Shown here: positions 1 through 7,722 of the stretch, piece after piece
How the letters are laid out: each line of letters starts with the position of its first letter
Numbering within the stretch: position 1 is the first letter of the stretch
From: Kribbella caucasensis
Lineage (GTDB): Bacteria; Actinomycetota; Actinomycetes; Propionibacteriales; Kribbellaceae
Length of the DNA stretch: 64,000 nt
Direction: 5' to 3'
NCBI RefSeq assembly: GCF_004361855.1
Contig: NZ_SNWQ01000001.1
Span: 186,001 to 250,000, forward strand
Notes under the pieces: generated by a model
Told to the model about the DNA's origin: nothing
The model's input: only the letters and a program-made list of their open reading frames with translations
The model's database searches: none
Program-made: the position numbers and the translations under genes

Positions 1-2577
1 GACCGTCTCCGGGTCGTGGCTGAACTCGACCACCGGCACGAACCGCTGTGCCGGCAAGGTTCCGCCCGCGACGTGCGCGAGGATCTGCTGAACCCCACCC
101 GCACCGAACCCGGTCGCGGTCTCCATCCAGTCCGTCCCCGGCATCCGCATCACGTGCCAGCCCGGTACGGCGAACCGCTGGCCGTGCGCGATCGTCGGGC
201 CAACCACGTCGGCTGATCCGAAAGCCGTCGTACGGAACGTGTCGTGGGCGAGGAGGACGCCGCGGGAGGAGAGCACGACCGATCCACCTGAGCCGACGAT
301 CTCGCGGCCGATCAACGCCATCGCTTCGGCGGTCTCATCGGTCAGCGGCCCGCGGGCTTCGAGGGCGACGGTGAGTTCGCCGACCGTGCCTTCGACCTCC
401 TGCGGTGCGGCCAGGTCGAAGGTGCTGAACCACTCGCGGACCCGGCCTGTGACAGCCTCGATCCCGCCGTCGGCCTGGATGCTCGCCCAACCGAAGCGAG
501 ACGGGTCGGCACCTGCCTCGACCAACCGAGAGCGGAAGTAGTCGTTGTGGGTCTTCTCGCAGCCGTGTTCGAGCAGCAGGGCCATCCGGGTATTGGGGTG
601 CAGGAGATAGCCGAGCATGGTCCGGGCGAAGGTCTCCTCGGAGGCGCCGCTGCTGCTGCCGCAGCCCTCTGTGTGCGGCAGAGCGACCATCCGGGTGACG
701 GCGTCACCGGCCCACCTCTCCAGCTCGGCCTGGGCCGCGATCCGCAGCGCGATCTGCCCGGAACACAGGCTGGTCGGCAGGATCAGGCCGACCTGCTCCG
801 GGGTCCGCCGCCCATCCGCTTCGAGCAACCAAACCGGCTGTGAGGTTGCCGGCGGTGTACTGACCTGCAGAGGAGCTCCGTCCAGCGGGGCGTCGCGGTC
901 CTCGGCGGGGAGTTCGAGGAGATCGCGCTTGGTGCGGCCGTCGGTGCTGACCGAGATGCCCTCGCGCGGTCCACTCTGTCGCCAGTTGCGCCAGATCGAC
1001 ACCTGACTGTGGCCCGCCCGTTCACCCGCACTCGGCTGGCCCGACGCGACCCGGACCGCGAGGTCGAACGTCGACGCGGTCAGCTCGTCCATCGGCGTAC
1101 CGGTCAGGTACGGGCCGGCGTTGACGTCCATCTCCGCCTGCAGCAGCTCGTACCGCGCGGTGGTGGTGACGAACTTGAGCGTCGGGACGAACGGGAAGTT
1201 GGTGATCGACCCGTTCCCGGTGGTGAAGAAGATCAGGTTGCAGCCGCTGGCGACCTGGCCGGCGACCGATTCCAGGTCGTTGCCAGGGCTGTCCATGAAG
1301 ATGTAGCCGTTGCAGCGCCCTGCCTTCGGCCCCGCCCCATCCCACCCAGGCAGCGGTTCGCCGTACTTGATCACGTGGTCCAGCCGGACCTCGCGCGGCA
1401 GCTTGCGGGCGGCGCCGATCGACTTGAGCACGACGTTGTAGAGGCCGCGGTAGATGTTGCCGCCCGACGGGTTGCCCTCAGCGGTGTGCCCGTGCCAGCC
1501 GACCCGGTCCTTGAACGATCGCACGATCTCCAGGAAGCGTTCGGCGGTGGCGAGGTCGCGGACGTTCTGCAGCACGTACCGCTCGGCGCCGATCAGCTCG
1601 TCGGTCTCCGCGAGGACGGCGGCCCCGCCGTGCCGGATCACCTCGCGGCCGACGGCGCCGGCCAGCGGGTTGGCCGAGATCCCGGAGAACGCGTCGGACC
1701 CGCCACACTGCAAGGCGATCCGGAGGTCGGCCAACGGGACCTCTTCGCGCCGCTGGGCAGCCACGATCGGCAGCCAGGGCTCGATCAACGCGCCCGCCTC
1801 GGTGAGGTCCCGCTCGAACCCGCCGCGCCGGGTGAAGTACGCGTGCGGAACCCGGATCGGCGGATAACCCTGCTCGGCCATGAAGTCCTGGATCGCCTGA
1901 CCCGAGACGAGATCGGCCTCGCTGTCGACGATGAGGACGGCGCCGACGTTCGGGTTCAACGCGAACCCGGCCAAGGTGGCGAGCAGGAAACCCAGGTTGT
2001 TCGGCGTCCCCTCCTCACCGCCTTCGGTGTGCGCCACCGGTACGACGCCGTCGCCGGCCGCGGCCCCGTCGAACCGGCGCGCCAACTCGGTCACGAACCC
2101 GCTGCTCAGCGAACTCGTGGCCAGCAGTACGACGTGATTCCGCGTCCCGGCCGGCCCTTGGTCGCGGGGGTAGCCGAGGAAGGTCCCGGGCTGCTCGACG
2201 CTCGTCACCTGGGCACCGAAGTTCAGGGCGTTCTCGTCCAGCACGAACGGGTCGAGTGGTTCGTTTTCGGCGGACGGCTCGACGGGGAGTCCATCCACCC
2301 CACGGGCAGTCAGCGCGGCCAGGCTGGTCGGCGTACAGATGTAGTCACCCGGCTCCAGATCACGCAGCGCCCGGGCGAACGGGGTCTGCCAGGACGTGAT
2401 CGCCTCGCCTGCTCTGACCGGGTGGACCACGATCCGGTGCCCTTCGAGGACGGTGTGCGGCAGGGTCACCGCAGTACCGCCGACGTCGATCACCGTGCCG
2501 GCCTCGAGGCGACGCGAGCAGATGGCGGCGTTGTCCCCGGGTTCGGGCACCACAGCGACCTCTTCGAACCTCAGCAT
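1..2577 (-). CDS. UxaA-family (altronate/galactarate dehydratase-like) hydrolyase, 3' end outside window
   Basis: The frame is open from an ATG at 2577 to the left window edge, giving 859 visible residues. A GGGAGAGG Shine-Dalgarno sits about 10 nt upstream. The N-terminal ~90 residues look like an SAF domain. A first GD_AH-type half follows, with the motifs CGGSDAFSGISANP and, further on, FMDSPGNDLESVAGQVASG and FFTTGNGSITNFPFVPTLK. After residue ~590 a second block repeats the catalytic-type pattern (PHTEGCGSSSG, then HPN and EHGCEKTHND). Bacterial altronate dehydratases are about 500 residues, so this is an enlarged form. Family knowledge suggests dehydration of a sugar acid such as altronate or galactarate; the real substrate is unknown. 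The divergent FadR-type gene and shared palindrome suggest acid-inducible control. Confidence 0.85.
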   Translation of the reverse strand, partial: MLRFEEVAVVPEPGDNAAICSRRLEAGTVIDVGGTAVTLPHTVLEGHRIVVHPVRAGEAITSWQTPFARALRDLEPGDYICTPTSLAALTARGVDGLPVEPSAENEPLDPFVLDENALNFGAQVTSVEQPGTFLGYPRDQGPAGTRNHVVLLATSSLSSGFVTELARRFDGAAAGDGVVPVAHTEGGEEGTPNNLGFLLATLAGFALNPNVGAVLIVDSEADLVSGQAIQDFMAEQGYPPIRVPHAYFTRRGGFERDLTEAGALIEPWLPIVAAQRREEVPLADLRIALQCGGSDAFSGISANPLAGAVGREVIRHGGAAVLAETDELIGAERYVLQNVRDLATAERFLEIVRSFKDRVGWHGHTAEGNPSGGNIYRGLYNVVLKSIGAARKLPREVRLDHVIKYGEPLPGWDGAGPKAGRCNGYIFMDSPGNDLESVAGQVASGCNLIFFTTGNGSITNFPFVPTLKFVTTTARYELLQAEMDVNAGPYLTGTPMDELTASTFDLAVRVASGQPSAGERAGHSQVSIWRNWRQSGPREGISVSTDGRTKRDLLELPAEDRDAPLDGAPLQVSTPPATSQPVWLLEADGRRTPEQVGLILPTSLCSGQIALRIAAQAELERWAGDAVTRMVALPHTEGCGSSSGASEETFARTMLGYLLHPNTRMALLLEHGCEKTHNDYFRSRLVEAGADPSRFGWASIQADGGIEAVTGRVREWFSTFDLAAPQEVEGTVGELTVALEARGPLTDETAEAMALIGREIVGSGGSVVLSSRGVLLAHDTFRTTAFGSADVVGPTIAHGQRFAVPGWHVMRMPGTDWMETATGFGAGGVQQILAHVAGGTLPAQRFVPVVEFSHDPETV

Positions 2578-2644
2578 CCGTCCGCGCCCTCTCCCGGGCC
2601 GTCAGCCCCGCACTCACCAGGCGCGGGCTGGCTGGTCGGCCACA

Positions 2645-2665
2645 AATCGTGCATGATGCATGATT
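2645..2665. promoter_or_regulatory. 21-bp palindromic operator between the UxaA-like and GntR genes
   Basis: The half-sites AATCgTGCAT and ATGCAtGATT surround a central G at 2655, with 9 of 10 base pairs symmetric. The centre is about 77 bp from both divergent starts. FadR-subfamily GntR proteins bind short palindromes in such gaps, so this is the likely site for the adjacent regulator. The assignment is inference from symmetry and position. Confidence 0.75.
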
Positions 2666-2730
2666 ACCAGTGCCACCCTGCCGAATGACCCGCCTGGGGT
2701 CAAGCCCGCGACCACTCGTTGGAGATGCCG

Positions 2731-3417
2731 ATGACGGAGACCGTGGAGCCGGCGGACCGGCGGTTGCTCCGGCGCCAGATGCTGGCCGACGACGTCTACG
2801 AGGCGATCAAGACGATGCTGATGGACCACGCGATCCGGCCCGGCGCGCGGATCTCCATCGACGGGCTCGCGCGCGAGTTCCAGGTTTCGTCGACGCCGGT
2901 CCGAGAGGCGCTCGCGCGGCTGGAGTCCGAGGGGCTGGCGCACAAGGAGCCACTGAAGGGCTATCGGGCGACACCGCTGCTCACGCTGGCGGAGTTCGAC
3001 GACCTGTACCGCTTCCGCCGGCTGCTGGAACCCTGGGCCGCCCGCCGCGCCGCCGAACTCATCGACGACCCCGGCCGCGAACGCCTCATCGCCGAGCTCG
3101 CCACCGCGTTCGAACCCACCTCGGTCGACTACGCCGGTTACAAGTCACTGACCGCGCACGACAACCGCTTCCACTCCCTGATCGCGACCCTGTCCGGTAG
3201 CGAGCAGGTGCGCCTCGCCTTCGAGCGCACCCACTGCCACCTGCACATCTTCCGGCTGCACTACGAGCGCGACATCGGCCCCGAGGTCCTCACCGAACAC
3301 CGCCAGATCGTCCAAGCCATCGCGCTCGGCGACCCCACAGCCGCCGAGCAGGCGATGAACCACCACATCGACAACTCCATGTCCCTACGCCTCCGCAAGG
3401 TCTACGACCTCCCGTAA
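2731..3417 (+). CDS. GntR/FadR-type transcriptional regulator (FCD domain)
   Basis: The 228-residue product has an N-terminal winged helix (residues ~15-80; LADDVYEAIKTML, then VSSTPVREALARLESEGL) typical of GntR regulators. A C-terminal helical FCD ligand domain follows, with the usual metal-site histidines (HDNRFH near 147, HCHLH and the later EHRQI). ATG 2731 is preferred because GGAG at 2721-2724 is well spaced. An in-frame TTG at 2719 and an ATG at 2725 would lie on or beside that site. The gene is divergent from the UxaA-like hydrolyase, so it probably represses that gene and itself until a sugar acid binds. The ligand is unknown. Confidence 0.85.
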   Translation: MTETVEPADRRLLRRQMLADDVYEAIKTMLMDHAIRPGARISIDGLAREFQVSSTPVREALARLESEGLAHKEPLKGYRATPLLTLAEFDDLYRFRRLLEPWAARRAAELIDDPGRERLIAELATAFEPTSVDYAGYKSLTAHDNRFHSLIATLSGSEQVRLAFERTHCHLHIFRLHYERDIGPEVLTEHRQIVQAIALGDPTAAEQAMNHHIDNSMSLRLRKVYDLP

Positions 3418-3480
3418 CGCGGCGCCCCGTTCAGTCGGCTCAGTCGATCGGCCGGCCGGTCGGTCGGTCGGCCGGCCCAA

Positions 3481-3567
3481 ATCTCAGAGGCTAACCTCCC
3501 GGCTGCACGGTTACCCCGCGAGAATCCGAGGGGGCAACCATGCACCTCGAAGGCTAGCCTCCGAGAT
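3481..3567. repeat. 87-bp nested-hairpin intergenic repeat, copy A
   Basis: The ends form an imperfect inverted repeat (ATCTCaGAGGCTAaCCT against ATCTCgGAGGCTAgCCT). A second stem lies inside it (GGTTACCCC against GGTTGCCCC). A copy of the same length sits at 42276-42362, with 67 of 87 positions identical by my alignment. Both copies lie between convergent genes and end next to the stop codon of a minus-strand gene. Just upstream, 3446-3478 is a GGCCGGCC/GGTC-rich self-complementary stretch. A role as bidirectional terminator or dispersed REP-like repeat is inferred. Confidence 0.8.
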
Positions 3568-3571
3568 GCCG

Positions 3572-4768
3572 TCAGGCCGGGGCGTCGCCGTGGTCGGGGA
3601 TTTCGAGTTGTACGCCGCCTTGCAGGGCGGACTGGTGTGCGTAGATCCCGGGCAGCGTGTACCGCGCGGCCACCCAGGCGTTGATCGGCGGGATCGCCTT
3701 GTCGGCCACCGCGCGGACGAAGTCGTCGGCCAGGAAGTGGTGCGACCCCTCGTGCCCGTTGTGCAACCCGGCGAACTCGGCCGGCAGCCGACTGCGGTCG
3801 TGCACCGGGGAGAGCCCGGACAGGAACGCGTCCCGCAGCGCCGGATCCACATTCGCCAGGTCGTCGTCCTCCAGGGAACCGCTCGGCTTGGTCTCCATCA
3901 GGTGACTGAGGTCCTCGACACCTTCCTTGGTCTGCCAGAGGGTCGTCGTGGCGAGCTGCTCGAAGCTGCCCTCGGTGCCGAACACCCGCAGCCGCGACTC
4001 GCGGATGTGCGACGGATACCCGACCCGGCGCATCTCGTTGGTCCGCATCACACCGCCGTCGGCCAGCTTGAACAGCGCGGTCGCGTTGCTGAAGTCGTTG
4101 CCGAACTGGCTGATCTCCTTGTCGAAGACGCCGTCGCCGCGATCGTCCTGCACGCCGATGCAGGACACATGCGTGGCGTGCTGCCCGGTCACCGACAGAA
4201 CGTTGCCGACGGCATGCGTCGGGTACAGCATCGGCGGGAACGAGGCGGTCTTCTTCCACTCCTCGCCACCGGAGTACTGGTACGCAGCGTAGAAGCCGAG
4301 ATCCATGTCGTGGACGTAGTCGCCCTCGCAGTAGAAGACCCGGCCGAACTCACCCTTGGCCAGCTTGTCCCGGCAGTACACCGACGACGGGTAGTAGAAG
4401 CTGGTCTCGCCCATCATGTAGGTCAGGCCGGTCTCCTTGACCAGCTCGATGATCCGGGCGATCTGGTCCGCCTCGATCGCCATCGGCACGGTCGAGTACA
4501 CGTGCTTGCCGGCCTGCAGCGCCTGGATCGCCATCTCACCGTGCAACCAGCGCTGGGTGAAGATCGCGACCGCGTCCACATCCGACGCGAGCATGTCCTC
4601 GAAAGACTGGTAGGTGAGCGTGATCCCCTGCTTGGCCGCCATCTCGGCGGTCCGTTCCGGTACGACGTCGGTCAACCGCACGTCGGACACGTCCGGGTGT
4701 GCTGACCACAACCGCAGGAACGAGGGGGCGAACTGGCCGGCTCCGACCACACCGATGCTGATGCTCAT
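3572..4768 (-). CDS. Gfo/Idh/MocA-family NAD(P)-dependent oxidoreductase
   Basis: The 398-residue product starts with a Rossmann fold (GVVGAGQF at residues 6-13). It continues with the family's C-terminal alpha/beta domain (YVHDMDLGFY, then a long HEGSHHFLADDFVRA stretch near the end). Such enzymes oxidise or reduce sugar, inositol or sugar-acid hydroxyls. The usual EKP motif after the Rossmann fold is replaced here by TVP (residues 93-95), so the normal catalytic lysine is absent. ATG 4768 was chosen by alignment to the fold; an in-frame TTG at 4780 is possible and neither has a strong ribosome site. The gene is convergent with the GntR regulator and close to the hydroxyacid dehydrogenase. 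The substrate is unknown. Confidence 0.8.
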   Translation of the reverse strand: MSISIGVVGAGQFAPSFLRLWSAHPDVSDVRLTDVVPERTAEMAAKQGITLTYQSFEDMLASDVDAVAIFTQRWLHGEMAIQALQAGKHVYSTVPMAIEADQIARIIELVKETGLTYMMGETSFYYPSSVYCRDKLAKGEFGRVFYCEGDYVHDMDLGFYAAYQYSGGEEWKKTASFPPMLYPTHAVGNVLSVTGQHATHVSCIGVQDDRGDGVFDKEISQFGNDFSNATALFKLADGGVMRTNEMRRVGYPSHIRESRLRVFGTEGSFEQLATTTLWQTKEGVEDLSHLMETKPSGSLEDDDLANVDPALRDAFLSGLSPVHDRSRLPAEFAGLHNGHEGSHHFLADDFVRAVADKAIPPINAWVAARYTLPGIYAHQSALQGGVQLEIPDHGDAPA

Positions 4769-4790
4769 GGATCTAGGCAATCACACATTT

Positions 4791-4806
4791 TTCTTCCACG
4801 AAAGAA
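4791..4806. promoter_or_regulatory. Possible operator upstream of the oxidoreductase gene
   Basis: An AT-rich patch in otherwise GC-rich DNA carries TTCTT and AAGAA arms separated by 6 bp, 22 bp upstream of the minus-strand start at 4768. The symmetry is imperfect and no regulator gene is adjacent on this side, so the call is tentative. Confidence 0.3.
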
Positions 4807-4840
4807 CAAATCCGGACGTTGGATTCTGTGATCCAGACCA

Positions 4841-5009
4841 CTAGTGTCCCGCGTCGGAGATTGCTTGACAGTGGGCGGTGTCCAGGTGCGTGCATCGCAA
4901 GGCGGAGAAGCGGCCTCGATGCGGTGTTCATCGTGGCCGTTTCTCCAACGCCGCGAGGTGCGTGCCTGGGCGCCGCCCACGTCAAGCAATCTCCGACACG
5001 GGACACTAG
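4841..5009. mobile_element. 169-bp MITE-like palindromic element
   Basis: The terminal inverted repeats begin CTAGTGTCCCG and match over about 37 bp with one mismatch and one extra base (4841-4878 against the complement of 4973-5009). Weaker complementarity continues inward (CCAGG, GCG, GGAGAA blocks), so the whole unit can fold into one long hairpin. The ends are CTAG, which may be a target duplication. No credible coding sequence is inside. A non-autonomous transposable element mobilised by a transposase elsewhere is inferred. A short relative is at 41638-41662. Confidence 0.7.
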
Positions 5010-5044
5010 GTCCGTGCTGCGGGGTTGGAGGCGGTCAGTGACGA

Positions 5045-6067
5045 TCACCGCTGGATTCCGGCTGGTTCGCGGCCGGTGAGGTAGGCGGCGACGGCCTCGG
5101 CGGCGATCGAGGCGGCGCGGTGGGCTGTTTGCCGGGTGGCTCCGGCAAGATGGGGTGTCATGACGACATTCGGTGCCGTCAGCAGCCGTGAATCCTTCGG
5201 CACCGGCTCGGATTCGAAGACGTCGAAGGCCGCGGCCCCGAGCCGGCCGGACTCCAACGCGTCGATGGTTGCCTCGTAATCCAGCAGACCGCCGCGCGCT
5301 GTGTTCACCAGTACTGCGCCTTGCCGCATCCGCGCAAGCTGGTCCGCACCGATCATGCCGCGAGTGTCTTCGGTCAAGCGGGCATGCAGGCTGACCACAT
5401 CCGATCGGCGGAGTAGGTCGTCGAGCTCGACCACTTCAGCGCCGACCGGGAGCGACCTGGGATCGATCGCTGGATCGACCACGAGCACCCGCGCCCCGAA
5501 GGCGAGCATCACGCGGGCGACCCGGCTACCGATAGCGCCGTACCCGATCAGCCCGACCGTTGCCCCGTCCAGCTCCGACCCGCATTCGTCGTACGCGTAG
5601 AGGTCGCTCCGCCATTCACCCTGTTCGAGCGTGCGTTGCAGCTGTGGGAGTTTGCGCAGGGCACCCATCATCAGCGCGACCGCGTGTTCAGCCGCGGCAA
5701 TCGCGTTCCGGCCGGGCGTTGAAGCGACGGTGATCCCGCGTTTGGTTGCCGCAGGCACATTCACGTTCACCGGACCGCCGCGGCAGCAGACCAGGAAGCG
5801 CAGGTCCGGTGCGGCCTCCAGCACCCGCTCGGTGAAAGGCCCCATCTGCGTCACCGCGATCTCGACCCCGGGCAACGCCTCGATCAACTGGTCCTCCGCG
5901 TCACTCGCCTCGTCCACCTCCGCGACCCGCCCGTACGGCGTGAGCGGCCACGGCAACGTCACCGCGCGGAAGTCGAACGCCACGTCCGGCAGCCCGGACA
6001 ACGCGGTCGCGAGCGCCTCGTTCCGGACAAAGTGGTCGCCGGCCAGCAGAGCCTTGACGGTTCTCAT
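5045..6067 (-). CDS. D-isomer-specific 2-hydroxyacid dehydrogenase
   Basis: The 340-residue product has the split 2-hydroxyacid dehydrogenase fold. The NAD-binding site is GLIGYGAIGSRVAR (near residue 150). The catalytic arginine is in VNTARGGLLD, the glutamate in FDVFESEPVP and the histidine in TPHLAGATRQT. The family reduces 2-keto acids or oxidises 2-hydroxy acids, for example phosphoglycerate, glycerate or sugar acids. ATG 6067 has AGGAG 4 nt upstream. An in-frame ATG at 6127 would add 20 low-complexity residues derived from a duplicated junction (see the repeat at 6063-6227). It is the last gene of the DeoR/FGGY operon, so it probably works on the same sugar route. Confidence 0.85.
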   Translation of the reverse strand: MRTVKALLAGDHFVRNEALATALSGLPDVAFDFRAVTLPWPLTPYGRVAEVDEASDAEDQLIEALPGVEIAVTQMGPFTERVLEAAPDLRFLVCCRGGPVNVNVPAATKRGITVASTPGRNAIAAAEHAVALMMGALRKLPQLQRTLEQGEWRSDLYAYDECGSELDGATVGLIGYGAIGSRVARVMLAFGARVLVVDPAIDPRSLPVGAEVVELDDLLRRSDVVSLHARLTEDTRGMIGADQLARMRQGAVLVNTARGGLLDYEATIDALESGRLGAAAFDVFESEPVPKDSRLLTAPNVVMTPHLAGATRQTAHRAASIAAEAVAAYLTGREPAGIQR

Positions 6068-6227
6068 CGGACTCCTACGGTGCTCATCGAACTCCTGGGG
6101 GCGGGAGGCGGGTGCGGCCGATCTCATCGCGCTCCCGAGGGCGTTGAGTGGACGGGAGGCGGGTCGGCCCATCTCATCGAGCTCCTGAGGACGTCGAAGC
6201 GTGGACGGGAGCGGGATCGGCCCAGCG
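6063..6227 (-). repeat. Degenerate tandem repeat of a stop/SD/start junction
   Basis: Four tandem units each carry GGAG followed 4 nt later by CGATGA, read on the minus strand. Start codons fall at 6177, 6127, 6087 and 6067. The first overlaps the kinase stop (TGA 6176-6174). ATG 6177 opens a 17-codon frame ending at 6124, whose stop overlaps ATG 6127. ATG 6087 opens a 7-codon frame whose stop overlaps the dehydrogenase ATG 6067. The longer units also copy the last codons of the kinase (WADP.PVH..). The array looks like repeated duplication of a coupled gene junction. Confidence 0.75.
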
Positions 6228-7709
6228 TGGGCGGGCGGCCTCGATCCGGCGGAGGTAGTGCGCGTAGCCCTCGGCGTAGAACTCGGCCCGCTGGGGATCC
6301 GGATCGACCTCGCGGGTCTCGGCGATCCACTCGTCGCCGACCGGACCGACCGCCCGGCGCGCCGCGACTACGGCACCACGAGCGGCGACCTGTGAGGCCT
6401 CGGTCGTGTGCAACGGACTGTTCAGCACATCGGCCAAGATCTGCGTCCACTCACCGCTGCGAGCACCACCACCGCAGACGGTCACCCGTCCGGTCCACCC
6501 GGCCGCATCCAGGCAGTGCCGTGCCGCGTAAGCGATCCCCTCGCACGTCGCCCGGACCAGATCGGCCTGCGTGGTCGACAACGAGATCCCGTCGAACGTG
6601 CCACGCGCTCGGGTATCCACGAAAGGCGCGCGCTCGCCTGCTTCCGAAAAGTAAGGAAGTAAGGTGACGCCGTTCGAGCCGACCGGGCTGTCCGCCAGCA
6701 GACCGGCGAGCTGATCAGTCCCGAGGCCGACCAGTGTCAGTACCCGATCGAGGGCTGCGGTTCCGACCATGGCCGGCATCGCACGCAACCACACACCGGG
6801 TGTCCAGGTGCCGAGGAACAGGCCGGCCGGTTCGCCGTCGACAGGCAACTCTTGGGTGACCACTTGGCACGCGAGCGTCGTACCGACGGTCAGCAACGCG
6901 TCGCCGGCATCCGTGACTCCCGCGCCAATCGCGGCCGCGGGTAGGTCGTACGGTCCGGCTGAAACCCTTGTCCCCAAGGGCAATCCGGTCGTCGCGTCCG
7001 TCAACTCGCCGACCGGTCCACTCGGCGCAACCGGGGCGAGGAGGTGTTGCCACTCCGACATACCGGTCGCGGCCAGCGCCTCCGCGTCGTACTGGTTCGT
7101 GCGTGGATCGAGGAACGGCGCCGACGCATCGGACACGTCCGTCTCACGGACTCCGGTGAGCCGCTGCATGACGACGTCCTTGCAGTACGCCGCTGTGGTT
7201 GCGCGGTCGAGTACGGCGGGTTCCTCCGCAAGTACTGCGGCCAGGAGCGGACCTGATGCGCCGGGGAACATCCGGTTGCCGGATCGACGGAAGACGAGCT
7301 CGGCAACCCCGTCGGCCGTCCACTTCTCCAGGATCGAACTGCTGCGCGCATCCAGCCAGGAGATCGCGGGCCGAACCGCGACCCCCTCCGCATCGACCAG
7401 CCAAAGCCCATCCCCTTGGCCGGTGATCGCCACCAAGCCAGGTTCCCCAGAACCCCCAGACCGGGGTGGTGGGGTGGGGAAGGAATCAAACACTGCCGCA
7501 CCGCCGAGGCCGCCCGAACGTGCCCCTGCTGCCAGCTCGGCGATCACATCGTTGACTGAGGCAACGATCTCGCCTGTGTCATGCTCGAACCGGCCTAGGC
7601 CCGGCCGGACCAAACGGGTCGGCCGGGACGCCTCCGCCAACTGACGGCCATGCTCGTCAAAGGCAACGGCCTTGGTGACAGTGGTCCCCACATCCACTCC
7701 GACGTCCAC
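6174..7709 (-). CDS. FGGY-family carbohydrate kinase (xylulokinase-like)
   Basis: The 511-residue product has both actin-like lobes of FGGY kinases. The N-terminal phosphate loop is GVDVGTTVTKAV. ITGQGDGLWLVD and the substrate-region ISWLDARS follow. The catalytic aspartate is in AGPYDLPAAAIGAG, and the C-terminal adenine-site glycines are in TVCGGGARSGEW. These enzymes phosphorylate ketoses or polyols. Residues ~61-91 are a Pro/Gly/Ser-rich insertion in a normally compact region, encoded by a C-run-rich stretch near 7440-7510. The gene lies 13 bp after the DeoR gene and ends in the duplicated junction. The substrate cannot be read from sequence; xylulose or another ketose is plausible. Confidence 0.85.
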   Translation of the reverse strand: MDVGVDVGTTVTKAVAFDEHGRQLAEASRPTRLVRPGLGRFEHDTGEIVASVNDVIAELAAGARSGGLGGAAVFDSFPTPPPRSGGSGEPGLVAITGQGDGLWLVDAEGVAVRPAISWLDARSSSILEKWTADGVAELVFRRSGNRMFPGASGPLLAAVLAEEPAVLDRATTAAYCKDVVMQRLTGVRETDVSDASAPFLDPRTNQYDAEALAATGMSEWQHLLAPVAPSGPVGELTDATTGLPLGTRVSAGPYDLPAAAIGAGVTDAGDALLTVGTTLACQVVTQELPVDGEPAGLFLGTWTPGVWLRAMPAMVGTAALDRVLTLVGLGTDQLAGLLADSPVGSNGVTLLPYFSEAGERAPFVDTRARGTFDGISLSTTQADLVRATCEGIAYAARHCLDAAGWTGRVTVCGGGARSGEWTQILADVLNSPLHTTEASQVAARGAVVAARRAVGPVGDEWIAETREVDPDPQRAEFYAEGYAHYLRRIEAARPRWADPAPVHASTSSGAR

Positions 7710-7722
7710 CGGCGACTCCCTC

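Noticed and set aside
1009-2688. A 559-codon plus-strand open frame
   Set aside because: It is antisense to the UxaA-like gene, with Arg/Asp/Val/Gly-biased composition and no family likeness.
5010-5044. Coding potential through the palindromic element
   Set aside because: Short frames crossing 4819-5079 mirror each other because of the inverted repeats and have no ribosome site or family likeness.
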